Source: Pseudoalteromonas umbrosa
GTDB taxonomy: Bacteria; Pseudomonadota; Gammaproteobacteria; Enterobacterales; Alteromonadaceae
Assembly (NCBI RefSeq): GCF_030125375.1
Contig: NZ_JASJUU010000022.1
Location: forward strand, 84,624 to 148,623
Direction: 5' to 3'
DNA: 64,000 bases
The notes beneath the pieces were generated by a model. The model was not told the origin of the DNA. It searched no databases and was given only the letters and a program-made list of their open reading frames with translations. Both the position numbers and the translations under genes were made by a program. Shown piece after piece: positions 63,952 to 64,000 of the stretch (position 1 is the first letter of the stretch; the number at the start of each line of letters is the position of its first letter).

Positions 63952-64000
63952 CGCAGTAGAATGTCCTACTTTCACATGGGAAAGACTCGCCGTCCGCCCC
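63952..64000 (-). rRNA. 5S rRNA, 3' end (partial)
   Basis: On the minus strand the final bases read GAGTCTTTCCCATGTGAAAG, then TAGGACATTC. This is the shape of the helix IV/V region at the 3' end of 5S rRNA (E. coli has GTCTCCCCATGCGAGAGTAGG). The 5' part is outside the window, and the exact 3' end (about 63952) is approximate. The terminator just beyond supports the call. Confidence 0.65.

Overview
The window looks like chromosomal DNA of a marine gammaproteobacterium, most likely Pseudoalteromonas or a close relative. This is inferred from protein character and gene order: fabR beside sthA, leuABCD with a leader peptide, several secreted chitin- and polysaccharide-active enzymes, a short Gly-Gly leader peptide, and the end of an rRNA operon. 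No insertion sequence, prophage block, tRNA or CRISPR array was recognised.

1-25,132: a lipopeptide assembly line. Read on the minus strand from 24,329 downward, it comprises a secreted penicillin-acylase-type Ntn hydrolase, an MbtH-like protein, a FAAL-ACP-C-A-PCP loader, a KS-AT-KR-ACP polyketide synthase, and a very large NRPS (C-A-PCP-E-C-A-PCP-E-C-A...) that runs off the left edge. Divergent from the acylase is an ECF sigma factor closely resembling PvdS, with a 15/19 match to the Fur box in its promoter. FAAL start, PvdQ-like acylase, MbtH and Fur-controlled PvdS-like sigma together follow the logic of pyoverdine-type siderophore loci. The PKS inserted after the first amino acid predicts a statine-like gamma-amino-beta-hydroxy acid, followed by D-Ser. 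The product is therefore best guessed to be an iron-regulated acylated peptide, possibly a siderophore. Iron-ligand tailoring genes and the release domain are not visible here.

25,129-31,576: small envelope or unknown proteins (TerB-like, a lipoprotein, a secreted protein), then leuDCBA on the minus strand. A 23-residue leader peptide with eight leucines and an attenuator hairpin precede leuA.

31,930-42,171: a minus-strand run of six secreted proteins: an M4 metalloprotease with PKD and GEVED-like modules, a protein with a C-terminal Hint (hedgehog/intein) domain, three paralogues with weak resemblance to SNTX/MACPF pore-forming proteins, and a GEVED-domain protein. Stem-loops sit in its wider gaps. 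This unexplained locus is the best candidate in the window for an undescribed system, perhaps a protease-activated secreted toxin.

42,627-48,000: fabR, a delta-9-type desaturase with an 18-bp FabR operator between them, sthA, and an overlapping cupredoxin/outer-membrane-barrel pair. 48,106-60,119: carbohydrate and protein utilisation (GH97, MFS transporter, AraC regulator, GH20, two DJ-1/PfpI proteins, a trypsin-like protease with a chitin-binding module, GH18 chitinase). 60,406-64,000: a periplasmic solute-binding protein, a SAM methyltransferase, an orphan Gly-Gly leader peptide, an S24 repressor, a 61-bp direct repeat, and the terminator and probable 3' end of a 5S rRNA on the minus strand.
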